In this document: piece after piece, positions 1-7,322 of the stretch
Numbering within the stretch: position 1 is the stretch's first letter
Layout of the letters: every line of letters starts with the position of its first letter
Assembly: GCA_029554925.1 (NCBI GenBank)
Contig: JAKPUV010000443.1
Location: 1 to 10,238, forward strand
Direction: 5' to 3'
DNA length: 10,238 bases
DNA from: Candidatus Hydrogenedentota bacterium
GTDB taxonomy: Bacteria > Hydrogenedentota > Hydrogenedentia > Hydrogenedentales > CAITNO01
Position numbers and translations under genes: made by a program
Notes under the pieces: model-generated
What the model saw: only the letters and a program-made list of their open reading frames with translations
What the model was told of the DNA's origin: nothing
Databases searched by the model: none

Positions 1-1287
1 CAGCACGCGCCGGGCGCCGTCGAGGATGATGTCGCCGCCGCTCCCGGAGGTGCACCGGCCCAGAATCAGCACGTTCTTCAGCTCGTAGAACTCGGCGTAG
101 TGGGCCAGCGTGTAGCCCATGTAGACCCCCATGGACTCCCAAATCTTCCGCGCGCCCTCGTGCCCGGCCTCCAGTTTCACCTGCACCGACTTCAGGCGCT
201 CGGCGTCCGTCGCGTTCATCGGCAGGTCAATGCCCGCCGCGCCGGAAAGCCGGAAAACGCACTGCTGCGAGAAGTAGCGCGCGCCGACGCCGATGTCTCC
301 CGACCACTCCTCGCGGGGCCCGTCCGGGTTGTAGTCCACCGGGCAGAAGGCAAGCTCGTTCAGCCAGCCGGTGATGTTGCCGTCGAGGGTGACATAGCCG
401 CCCGCCTCGCTGGAGCCCAGGGCGACACCGAGCACCCCGTTGTCCTCCAGCGACATGGACCCCGCCAACGCGGTGACCTCGCCGTCGTTCACGATCTCCA
501 GCGGCACGCCCAACTCGTTTCCGATGCGGATGAACATCTCGCGCACCTCGCCGAAACGCTCCCGGGGAATGGAGCGGAAGAGGGAGGCGATCATCGCGCG
601 GTTGTTCACATACACGCCCGCGGAGCTCCCGCCGATGGCGTCCACCCGGGGCAGCTTCGACGCCGCCGTCTGGAGGGCCGCCATCACCTCTCGGTAGTGG
701 TAGGCGGGGTCCGACTGCTTGATGGGCTCCCAAACGACCTCCTCGCTGTACACCGGCTCGCCGTCCACCACGGCGGACACCTTGCGGTCCGAGCCGCCCA
801 GGTCGAACCCGATGCGGCAGCCGTCCAGGTGCCGTCCCAGGGGGCGGGTCGTCTCGTTCGCAGCAGGCACCTCGTCCGCACCGCAGGAAACCACCTCAAA
901 GGGCTTCTCATATACGTCGCGGCCCATGAAATGGAAGTCGAAATCCCGCAGGCCGCCGGGCTGGTAGCAGCGCTTCAGGAAGTCCCCGACGGACGCCGGT
1001 CCGCCGACCCACAGCTTGCACGCCCCGCGCTGCCACAGCAGGAACTTCACCAGCCGCTCGACGTAGTAGTTGTTCGCCTCCGACTTCCCGTGGCCGTCGG
1101 AAAGCACGGCCGTCTCGAAGCGAGAAACCGAGCCGTCGCCGCGTTCCAGTCCAAGCACCAGCCGCTCGCCGCCCCCGGCGGCGCGGACCGCCTCCGCAAA
1201 GGCGCGGTTGCACAGCACGGCGGGCCGGAAATCGGGGTCCAGAGGCGGAAGAATACGGGGCGAAACAAGCATCCAGGGAGTGGTCAT
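1..1287 (-). CDS. ROK-family (sugar kinase-like) protein with extended N-terminus, 3' end cut by window edge
   Basis: This is a 429-residue open fragment; the C-terminus lies beyond base 1. The ATG at 1287 has an AAGGA ribosome site (1294-1298) six bases upstream. Residues about 155-429 look like an ASKHA-fold ROK protein. A phosphate-1 loop reads IGFDLGGSD (159-167). DAIGGSSAGVY lies at 216-226. The likely catalytic Asp is D268 in VNDGEVTALAG. A second glycine-rich loop, ALGSSEAGGYV, spans 289-299, and an adenosine-site-like segment NVLILGR spans 405-411. ROK proteins are normally sugar kinases or sugar-responsive repressors. Two things are odd. About 155 residues precede the kinase core and lack any DNA-binding helix-turn-helix I can see, and the usual ROK zinc cluster (CxCGxxGCxE) is absent from the visible part. 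Substrate is unknown; a glucokinase-like role is possible, as is a non-catalytic sensor. Family assignment is fairly sure, function is not. Confidence 0.72.
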   Translation of the reverse strand, partial: MTTPWMLVSPRILPPLDPDFRPAVLCNRAFAEAVRAAGGGERLVLGLERGDGSVSRFETAVLSDGHGKSEANNYYVERLVKFLLWQRGACKLWVGGPASVGDFLKRCYQPGGLRDFDFHFMGRDVYEKPFEVVSCGADEVPAANETTRPLGRHLDGCRIGFDLGGSDRKVSAVVDGEPVYSEEVVWEPIKQSDPAYHYREVMAALQTAASKLPRVDAIGGSSAGVYVNNRAMIASLFRSIPRERFGEVREMFIRIGNELGVPLEIVNDGEVTALAGSMSLEDNGVLGVALGSSEAGGYVTLDGNITGWLNELAFCPVDYNPDGPREEWSGDIGVGARYFSQQCVFRLSGAAGIDLPMNATDAERLKSVQVKLEAGHEGARKIWESMGVYMGYTLAHYAEFYELKNVLILGRCTSGSGGDIILDGARRVL

Positions 1288-1311
1288 ACTGCGTCCTTTC
1301 CAGAGGTGGCC

Positions 1312-1358
1312 GGTTCTGGGGAAAAACCCCGCTGCGGCGCTGGGCCGACGGGAGAACC
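1312..1358 (-). other. Candidate three-way-junction leader RNA of the ROK gene
   Basis: The 5' leader between the predicted start of transcription (about 1361) and the ROK gene contains three nested or adjacent stems. An outer 6-bp stem pairs 1312-1317 with 1353-1358. A 4-bp G/C hairpin (1318-1321 with 1327-1330, five-base loop) sits directly against it and could stack on it. A second 4-bp G/C hairpin spans 1335-1338 with 1344-1347. All pairs are Watson-Crick. The stems are short enough to arise by chance in GC-rich DNA, so this is only a candidate. It matches no riboswitch class I know. Confidence 0.28.
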
Positions 1359-1367
1359 TTGACCCAG

Positions 1368-1397
1368 AATATAGCAGGGACCGGCTTCAGGAGTCCA
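1368..1397 (-). promoter_or_regulatory. Candidate sigma-70-type promoter for the ROK gene
   Basis: Read on the minus strand, TATATT (1368-1373) is preceded by TGC, giving an extended -10. A weak -35, TGGACT (1392-1397), lies 18 bases further upstream. Transcription would start near 1361, leaving a leader of about 73 bases before the ATG at 1287. Confidence 0.4.
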
Positions 1398-1432
1398 GCG
1401 GAGGACCTTTTAAGGGGGCCGTCGCGTTGGTG

Positions 1433-1438
1433 TAGAAT
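1433..1438 (+). promoter_or_regulatory. Candidate -10 element for the TEX264-like gene
   Basis: TAGAAT lies 48 bases before the ATG at 1487 and matches five of six -10 positions. No good -35 is visible at 16-18 bases. The predicted transcript would begin near 1445, at the foot of the hairpin at 1443-1468. Confidence 0.3.
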
Positions 1439-1442
1439 GGAT

Positions 1443-1468
1443 GCGGAGGGCCGCGGCAGGCCCGCCGC
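1443..1468 (+). promoter_or_regulatory. Leader hairpin just before the ribosome site of the TEX264-like gene
   Basis: The stem pairs GCGG-A-GGGCC (1443-1452) with GGCCC-G-CCGC (1459-1468). It has nine G/C pairs, one A-G mismatch and a six-base loop (1453-1458). It ends four bases before the GGAGG ribosome site (1472-1476), so folding could change translation. It could equally be a palindromic protein-binding site or a transcript-stabilising 5' hairpin. No run of T follows, so it is not a classical terminator. Confidence 0.4.
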
Positions 1469-1486
1469 ACCGGAGGATGGAGCATC

Positions 1487-2101
1487 ATGCAGACGGGTCT
1501 CGTGGCCGCAATTGTCGGACTGGTTGTCCTGGTGGACGCGGTCGTTCTTTTCTGGGTATTCCGTCGCTCCGGATTCTTCCAGCGCATGACCGTTGAAGCG
1601 GCAGTCCAGCCGGAGAGGTGGATCGCCTTTGTGAAGGGTTCCCCTGCCTATGTGGGCGTGCTGCGTGACATGGCCCCTGTGGAAATCATGCTCCGCGAGC
1701 ACCATGGCATCACGCCGGAAGCGGGGTTCAGCCTCTACCTTGACGACATGGCGGAGACGTTGGGTCCAAAAGAGATGCAGAAGGTTTCCCGAAAACTGAC
1801 AGGCTGTGTGCTTTCCGAATCGGACGCCGCGCGCATCCCTCCGGAGACAAAAGGGTTCTGGCTGGCCCGGCTCCCGGAAACAACGGCCCTTGAGGTGCGC
1901 TACCCGCGCACCGACGGAAGGTTTGCCGCGCTCGCGGGATTCCGGGCCGTGACAGCCCTCCTGCGGCGCATGAAGTCGGAGGGCCTCCCGTTCCGTGCGG
2001 TGATGGAGACATGGCGGACATGCCCTCCGGAGATACACTGCGCTTGCCTGCTCGGCATTCCCCGGGAGGATATCGAAGCGCTCTACGACGCCTGCAAATA
2101 G
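1487..2101 (+). CDS. Membrane-anchored GyrI-like domain protein resembling TEX264
   Basis: The protein has 204 residues. The ATG follows GGAGG (1472-1476) with a ten-base spacer. A single N-terminal membrane segment spans about residues 5-25, followed by a basic RR pair, so the rest probably faces the cytoplasm. Residues about 35-195 look like a GyrI-like (SOUL/effector-binding) fold. The order of segments follows the animal ER-phagy receptor TEX264 as I recall it: SGFF after the anchor, AYVGVLRDM (54-62), FSLYLDDM (81-88), KLTGCVLSES (103-112), a hydrophobic strand around 124-140, then a helix, RAVMETW (170-176), and the final strand EIHCACLLGI (182-191). GyrI-like domains bind small molecules or proteins. 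The gene stands alone and converges on the aldehyde dehydrogenase gene with a 16-base gap. No LIR motif or disordered tail is present. Homology is by eye only; function is unknown. Confidence 0.62.
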   Translation: MQTGLVAAIVGLVVLVDAVVLFWVFRRSGFFQRMTVEAAVQPERWIAFVKGSPAYVGVLRDMAPVEIMLREHHGITPEAGFSLYLDDMAETLGPKEMQKVSRKLTGCVLSESDAARIPPETKGFWLARLPETTALEVRYPRTDGRFAALAGFRAVTALLRRMKSEGLPFRAVMETWRTCPPEIHCACLLGIPREDIEALYDACK

Positions 2102-2117
2102 GTTCCGCGCGCCTTCA

Positions 2118-3557
<1,440 letters not shown>

Positions 3558-3563
3558 GGCGGG

Positions 3564-3571
3564 CCTCCTTT
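3564..3571 (-). promoter_or_regulatory. Ribosome binding site fixing the GTG start of the aldehyde dehydrogenase
   Basis: AAAGGAGG on the minus strand, six bases before GTG 3557. It sits entirely within the 22-base gap after the stop codon of the ThDP enzyme gene (TGA, 3580-3582), so the shorter start is preferred. Confidence 0.75.
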
Positions 3572-3579
3572 CGGCGCGG

Positions 3580-5217
3580 TCAGGCGGTGATGCGCAGCTT
3601 CTCGTACATGCGGTCGTTCTCACGGTAGTCAATGGGGACGGCCACCAGGGCGGGGCGTCCGCAGGTGAACGCGTCCTCCAGCGTGGGGGCCAGGTCGCGG
3701 GACCTTTCCACCTTGAACCCGGCGCAGCCGAACGCCTCCGCCAGCTTGAGGAAGTCGGGGTTGCCGAAGGACAGCTCGGTGTGGTGGCCGAACTCGTTCA
3801 TCTGCTTCCACTCGATCAGGTTGTACCCGTTGTCCACCCAGACCACGACCACAATGTTGGTCTTGTAGCGGACCGCCGTCTCCAGCTCCTGCACGTTCAT
3901 CATGAACCCGCCGTCGCCGCAGAGCGCCATGATCCGCCTGTCCGGATGAACCAGCTTGGCCGCAATGGCCCCCGGCAGGGAGCCGCCCATGGAGCAGAAC
4001 CCGTTGGGAATCAGGCAGGTGTTCGGCTCGTCACAGTGGTAGAACTGGGCGACCCACATCTTGTGGGAGCCCACGTCGCTGAGCAGGATGTCGTTCGGCC
4101 CGAGGGCGTTCCGGATGTCCCAGAGCGCTTTTTGGGGCCGCACGCACCCCTCTGTGTCATCGTCCTTGTGCTCTTCGAGCAGTTCAATCATGGCGCGCCG
4201 CACCGCCTTCGCGTAGGGCAGTTCCCAGTGCTGGGGATTCGCGCGGACCCGCTCGTTCATCATCCAGAGGGTGTGCGCAAGATCCCCGATCACCTCGACC
4301 TCAAGCTGGTAGTTCTGGTCCACCACCGCGGGCAGGAAGTCAATGTGGATGATCTTCTTGTCGTTCCACCGGTTCCACCCGCGCGGCGGATACTCCACCA
4401 GGTCGTAGCCCACCGTGATGACCAGGTCCGACGCCTCGATCACCGCGTTGGCCAGGCTCTTCGTCTGGAGCCCGATGGTGAAAAGGCACTCCTCCGCGTC
4501 GCGGGACACGCAGCCCTTTCCCATGAAGGTGCTGATCACGGGAATCCCCGTCATCTCTGCGAACATGCGCAGCTGCTTGCTGGCCCGGGTGCGGATGGCG
4601 CCGTTGCCCGCGAGAATGACCGGGGACTTCGCGCCGCGGATGGTGGCCATGGCCATGTTGACAATCTTGTCGTCCGCCACGGAGCGGCGGAGGTAATTGA
4701 CCTTGACGGGATTCCTGGTGGCGGGAAGCGCCGCGATGTCGTTGGAAATCTCCACGTGGCAAGCCCCCGGTTTCTCGCGCGTGGCCTGCTTGAACGCCCG
4801 CCGCACCACCTCGGGGATGTTGTCGGGATGCACAACCGGCGTCGCCCATTTGGTGATGGGCCGGAACATGGAGACCACGTCAATGAACTGGTGGCTCTCC
4901 TTGTGCTGCCGCTGGAGGTCCGCCTGCCCCGTGATCACCACCATGGGGGCGCGGTCGCTGTTGGCGCTGGCCACGCCGGTCACCAGGTTGGTGGCGCCCG
5001 GCCCGAGGGTTCCCAGGCACACGCCCGATTCGCCCGTGAGCTTTCCGTAGGTTTCCGCCATGAACGCCGCCGCCTGCTCGTGCCGCGCCATGACAAACTG
5101 AATGGGGGACTTCTCCAACGCCATCATGAAATGGGCGTTTTCCTCCCCGGGCAAACCGAAAATGTACTTGACGCCTTCCTGCTCAAGACATTTAACAAAA
5201 AGCTCGGCTGCATTCAT
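3580..5217 (-). CDS. ThDP-dependent acetolactate synthase-like enzyme (catabolic AlsS type)
   Basis: This 545-residue protein has the three-domain layout of the acetohydroxyacid synthase/pyruvate oxidase family. The N-terminal PYR domain carries the activating glutamate E47 in ARHEQAAAFMAE. The middle domain contains VGYDLVEYPP (269-278) and KIIHID (288-293), a stretch resembling Bacillus AlsS, which has no FAD, more than biosynthetic IlvB. The C-terminal PP domain has GDGGF (434-438) and the second metal ligand D462 in WVDNGYN. The expected reaction is condensation of two pyruvates to 2-acetolactate plus CO2. Related enzymes decarboxylate other 2-oxo acids. No regulatory small subunit gene is adjacent, which also fits the catabolic type. 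The next gene is an aldehyde dehydrogenase, so the ThDP enzyme may deliver an aldehyde. ATG 5217 is the first in-frame start. Its ribosome site is uncertain: GGGAG lies 11 bases away, while a better AAGGAGG (5237-5243) is 19 bases away. Confidence 0.82.
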   Translation of the reverse strand: MNAAELFVKCLEQEGVKYIFGLPGEENAHFMMALEKSPIQFVMARHEQAAAFMAETYGKLTGESGVCLGTLGPGATNLVTGVASANSDRAPMVVITGQADLQRQHKESHQFIDVVSMFRPITKWATPVVHPDNIPEVVRRAFKQATREKPGACHVEISNDIAALPATRNPVKVNYLRRSVADDKIVNMAMATIRGAKSPVILAGNGAIRTRASKQLRMFAEMTGIPVISTFMGKGCVSRDAEECLFTIGLQTKSLANAVIEASDLVITVGYDLVEYPPRGWNRWNDKKIIHIDFLPAVVDQNYQLEVEVIGDLAHTLWMMNERVRANPQHWELPYAKAVRRAMIELLEEHKDDDTEGCVRPQKALWDIRNALGPNDILLSDVGSHKMWVAQFYHCDEPNTCLIPNGFCSMGGSLPGAIAAKLVHPDRRIMALCGDGGFMMNVQELETAVRYKTNIVVVVWVDNGYNLIEWKQMNEFGHHTELSFGNPDFLKLAEAFGCAGFKVERSRDLAPTLEDAFTCGRPALVAVPIDYRENDRMYEKLRITA

Positions 5218-5298
5218 GATGCTGACTTCTCCCGGGCCTCCTTAGGGGCGTTTTGGGTCGCTCTGGACTCATGCTTCCGCACCGTCGCTTCCTGATTG

Positions 5299-5322
5299 CC
5301 CCCCTTCATCCTGTGGATGGGG
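5299..5322 (-). promoter_or_regulatory. Hairpin in the gap before the acetolactate synthase-like gene
   Basis: CATCC (5307-5311) pairs with GGATG (5315-5319) around a three-base loop. The stem continues as CCC (5302-5304) with GGG (5320-5322) across a two-base bulge. It follows the stop of the lipoprotein gene by about 50 bases and lies at the predicted 5' end of the acetolactate synthase-like transcript. No U-tract follows on either strand. It could be a weak terminator for the upstream cluster or a 5' leader hairpin. The rest of the 154-base gap shows nothing else I can name. Confidence 0.35.
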
Positions 5323-5329
5323 CGTTCAC

Positions 5330-5359
5330 ATCATTGCGGCCGTGCGCTTCATTTTTCAA
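5330..5359 (-). promoter_or_regulatory. Candidate promoter for the acetolactate synthase/aldehyde dehydrogenase operon
   Basis: On the minus strand TTGAAA (5354-5359) is separated by 18 bases from AATGAT (5330-5335), a five-of-six -35 and a four-of-six -10. Transcription would start near 5323 and give a leader of about 105 bases before ATG 5217. Confidence 0.3.
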
Positions 5360-5371
5360 GAACATTCCGTT

Positions 5372-5947
5372 TCATATCGTTATTTCCCGGCCCGTTTCCA
5401 GGGGAACGGGCGACCGCAGCCCCTCCAACGTCGCCAGCATCTCCCGAAGGTAGGCGTCGTCGGGCGCGTTCTCCAGCCCTTTTCGGACGTGGTCCAGCGC
5501 CCGTTGAAGCGCGGTCACCGTCAGCGAGACGGGCACCCCGCTGCCCGAGGCGTCGTAGAAGGCCCGCATGAGGGAAAGGGCCGCGTCACGGTGCAGGGCG
5601 GCCGCAAAGGAGGCCCCGGAAGCGAAACCCGCCTCCGGAAAAGCGGCTTCCGGGGAGGCACCGTGGAGTGCCAGAGCCGTCTCAAACTCCCCCAAGGCAA
5701 TGGTGGTGTTGGCGTTTGACCGGTGCAGATGACACTTCCCAAGCAGGAAGTGTCCGGCGGCGCTCTCCGGATGCCGCTGAAGAAAGCCCTTCACCGCCGG
5801 GAGTGCCGCGTCCGGATTCCGCTCCGCAAGCAGCGCCCAAGCGCTCCGCAGGGCTTCGGTGTCCCTGTCGGCCCCGGTCTGGCGGCCGCATCCCGTCACT
5901 CCGGGGACGGCCAGCAGCAGGATCAGGCTAATAGCGCGGCTGCACAC
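5372..5947 (-). CDS. Small lipoprotein with helical (TPR-like) repeats
   Basis: The protein has 191 residues. I chose GTG 5947 because the reading then opens with a lipoprotein signal peptide: CSR, a hydrophobic stretch (about 5-16) and lipobox GVTGC with acylated C20. An AGGG site (5955-5958) lies seven bases upstream. An ATG at 6034 is in frame but would put about 30 polar residues before the signal. The mature part is alanine- and leucine-rich helix. The segment from about residue 32 (AWALLAERNPDAALPAVKGF, then HPESAAGHFLLGKCHLH) reads like tetratricopeptide helices, and 145-175 like another pair. TPR units bind proteins, so a scaffold role on the inside of an envelope membrane fits. The start overlaps the end of the pseudo-HtrA gene by 20 bases, implying translational coupling. 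No specific family is recognised. Confidence 0.6.
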   Translation of the reverse strand: MCSRAISLILLLAVPGVTGCGRQTGADRDTEALRSAWALLAERNPDAALPAVKGFLQRHPESAAGHFLLGKCHLHRSNANTTIALGEFETALALHGASPEAAFPEAGFASGASFAAALHRDAALSLMRAFYDASGSGVPVSLTVTALQRALDHVRKGLENAPDDAYLREMLATLEGLRSPVPLETGREITI

Positions 5948-7322
5948 GGAAAAACCCTGTTTGGGCGCCGACACGGGCAAACACGGAGATTTCCGGCGGT
6001 TTCTTCTCCCGAAGCTGGCCCAGCGCGGCCTCATACTCCGCGAGGGTCGTGGTGGGCTGGTCGCCCACGGCGAGAATGATGACGCCAGGCCGGATGTTGG
6101 CCGCCTGCGCCGGGCTTCCCGGGCGCACCCGCCGCACGATCACGCCCTGCACGTCCTCGGCCAGATTCAGCAGAATCCGGACATCGCGGGTGATTTCCCG
6201 AACCGCAAGCCCCAGAACGGCGTCGTCGTATTCCCCGGCCTCCTGGGCCGTGGCGGGAAGACGCGAGAGGGTCGCCTCGACCGTGACCGGCTGACCCGCG
6301 CGCAGGAGCCCCAGCGAGACGGTGCGGTCCACACCGGTGTCCCGGACAAGCTGGGTGAACGCCAGCACGTCGCGGTCCTGCCGGGCCTCCATGGGCTTGC
6401 CGTCAAAGGACTTGATGATGTCCCCCGACTGGATGCCCGCCCGCAGGGCGGGGGAGTCGGGAAGCACGGTGCTCACGATGAGCCCGCCGGTGTCCTCCAC
6501 TTTCCAGTATTCGGCGAAGTCGGACGTCAGGGGCTGGGTGAACACGCCGAGCCAGGCCTCCTCGCGGGATCCGGGCGACGCGTCCTCCGACGGCGGCGAC
6601 GCGACATGGCCCTCGAACAGCTCTGTCTGGTACACAAGGGGGTGGCCGCTGCGCGTGTGGAGTTCCCCGCCCTCGGCCCGCCCCAGGTCAAACCCGACCA
6701 CGCCGACCACCTCGCCCCGGGTGTTCACCACGGGCCCGGTGACATACCCGAACCGGATGTTTCCGTCCAGGGCGTAGGTGGTCCGGGGCTCGTCGAGGAT
6801 GGCGCTGACGCGGGCGACCAGCACGCCCGGCTCGAGATCAAGCGTCTCCCCGGAGAGCCCGAACACGGCCACGGGCTCGCCAAGAACCAGCGGACTCTTG
6901 GAGAAGGACACCGCCGGAAGGTCCAGGGGCGCGTCCGCCTGCACTTTCAGGAAGACGAGGTTGATGTCGTCCGGCTTCTTCAGCACCCGCGCCGGATGCT
7001 CCTTGGCGCCCGCCCCCTTGCCGAGACGGACCCGCACCTCCACCGGTTCGGCGTTGCTCTGAACCAGATGGCCGTGCGTGACCACCAGCCCGTCGGCGCG
7101 CACCACCAGCCCGAGGCTGCTGCCGTCGCGCCGCCGGGTTTCCCCCGTCCGCGCGTCGGTCACCTCCTGAGTGAACAGCACGGTGCAGAGGGAGGGGGAG
7201 AGGCGCTCGTAGGCGCCGTTGATGGTGGACAGGGCGAAATCGTCCTGCGCCCGGGACGGACCCGCGGAAACCGCCGCAAACAGCAGCACCGCTGCCAGGG
7301 AACGGAACCGTTCAGCGCTCAT
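5928..7322 (-). CDS. Secreted HtrA/DegP-like pseudoprotease with two PDZ domains
   Basis: The protein has 464 residues. The signal peptide is residues 1-25, with a likely cut after SRA. A trypsin-like HtrA domain covers about 35-235 and keeps the positions of the histidine (H85 in VVTHGHLV) and aspartate (D119 in PDDINLVFLKV). The serine motif GNSGGPL is replaced by GYVTGPV (192-198), putting Val194 where the nucleophile should be and Tyr193/Thr195 where the oxyanion loop residues should be. It should therefore be unable to cleave peptide bonds. PDZ1 runs about 255-353 (GGLIVSTVLPDSPALRAGIQ) and PDZ2 about 370-455 (GVIVRRVRPGSPAQAANIRPG). It begins inside the last codons of the active HtrA gene (11-base overlap) and overlaps the lipoprotein gene downstream, so the three are one translation-coupled unit. 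A role as inhibitor, adaptor or co-assembling partner of the active protease is inferred. Confidence 0.8.
   Translation of the reverse strand: MSAERFRSLAAVLLFAAVSAGPSRAQDDFALSTINGAYERLSPSLCTVLFTQEVTDARTGETRRRDGSSLGLVVRADGLVVTHGHLVQSNAEPVEVRVRLGKGAGAKEHPARVLKKPDDINLVFLKVQADAPLDLPAVSFSKSPLVLGEPVAVFGLSGETLDLEPGVLVARVSAILDEPRTTYALDGNIRFGYVTGPVVNTRGEVVGVVGFDLGRAEGGELHTRSGHPLVYQTELFEGHVASPPSEDASPGSREEAWLGVFTQPLTSDFAEYWKVEDTGGLIVSTVLPDSPALRAGIQSGDIIKSFDGKPMEARQDRDVLAFTQLVRDTGVDRTVSLGLLRAGQPVTVEATLSRLPATAQEAGEYDDAVLGLAVREITRDVRILLNLAEDVQGVIVRRVRPGSPAQAANIRPGVIILAVGDQPTTTLAEYEAALGQLREKKPPEISVFARVGAQTGFFRVQPRY

Noticed and set aside
100..1362. Long plus-strand open frame opposite the ROK gene
   Set aside because: Rich in R, A, G, H and P without any recognisable motif; it mirrors a minus-strand gene whose motifs are clear. 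Antisense open frames are expected in GC-rich coding DNA.
908..2038. 376-codon minus-strand open frame crossing the divergent control region
   Set aside because: Overlaps the real ROK gene in another frame and runs antisense through the TEX264-like gene; no domain character.
2102..2117. Possible terminator between the convergent TEX264-like and aldehyde dehydrogenase genes
   Set aside because: The gap is 16 bases and only a 4-bp stem (CGCC/GGCG) with no T-run is visible.
5192..5272. 26-residue upstream open frame in the acetolactate synthase leader, ending inside that gene
   Set aside because: Weak ribosome site, basic P/R-rich product, no run of regulatory codons; could be chance.
3781..5295. 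504-codon plus-strand open frame opposite the acetolactate synthase-like gene
   Set aside because: Its protein shows no domain, while the other strand has intact ThDP-enzyme motifs throughout. It also runs across the start of that gene without a ribosome site of its own.
5928..7322. Pseudo-HtrA as a sequencing error or decaying pseudogene
   Set aside because: The frame is open for 464 codons, the signal peptide, PDZ domains and rest of the protease fold are well kept, and loss is confined to the serine loop, which looks selected rather than decayed.
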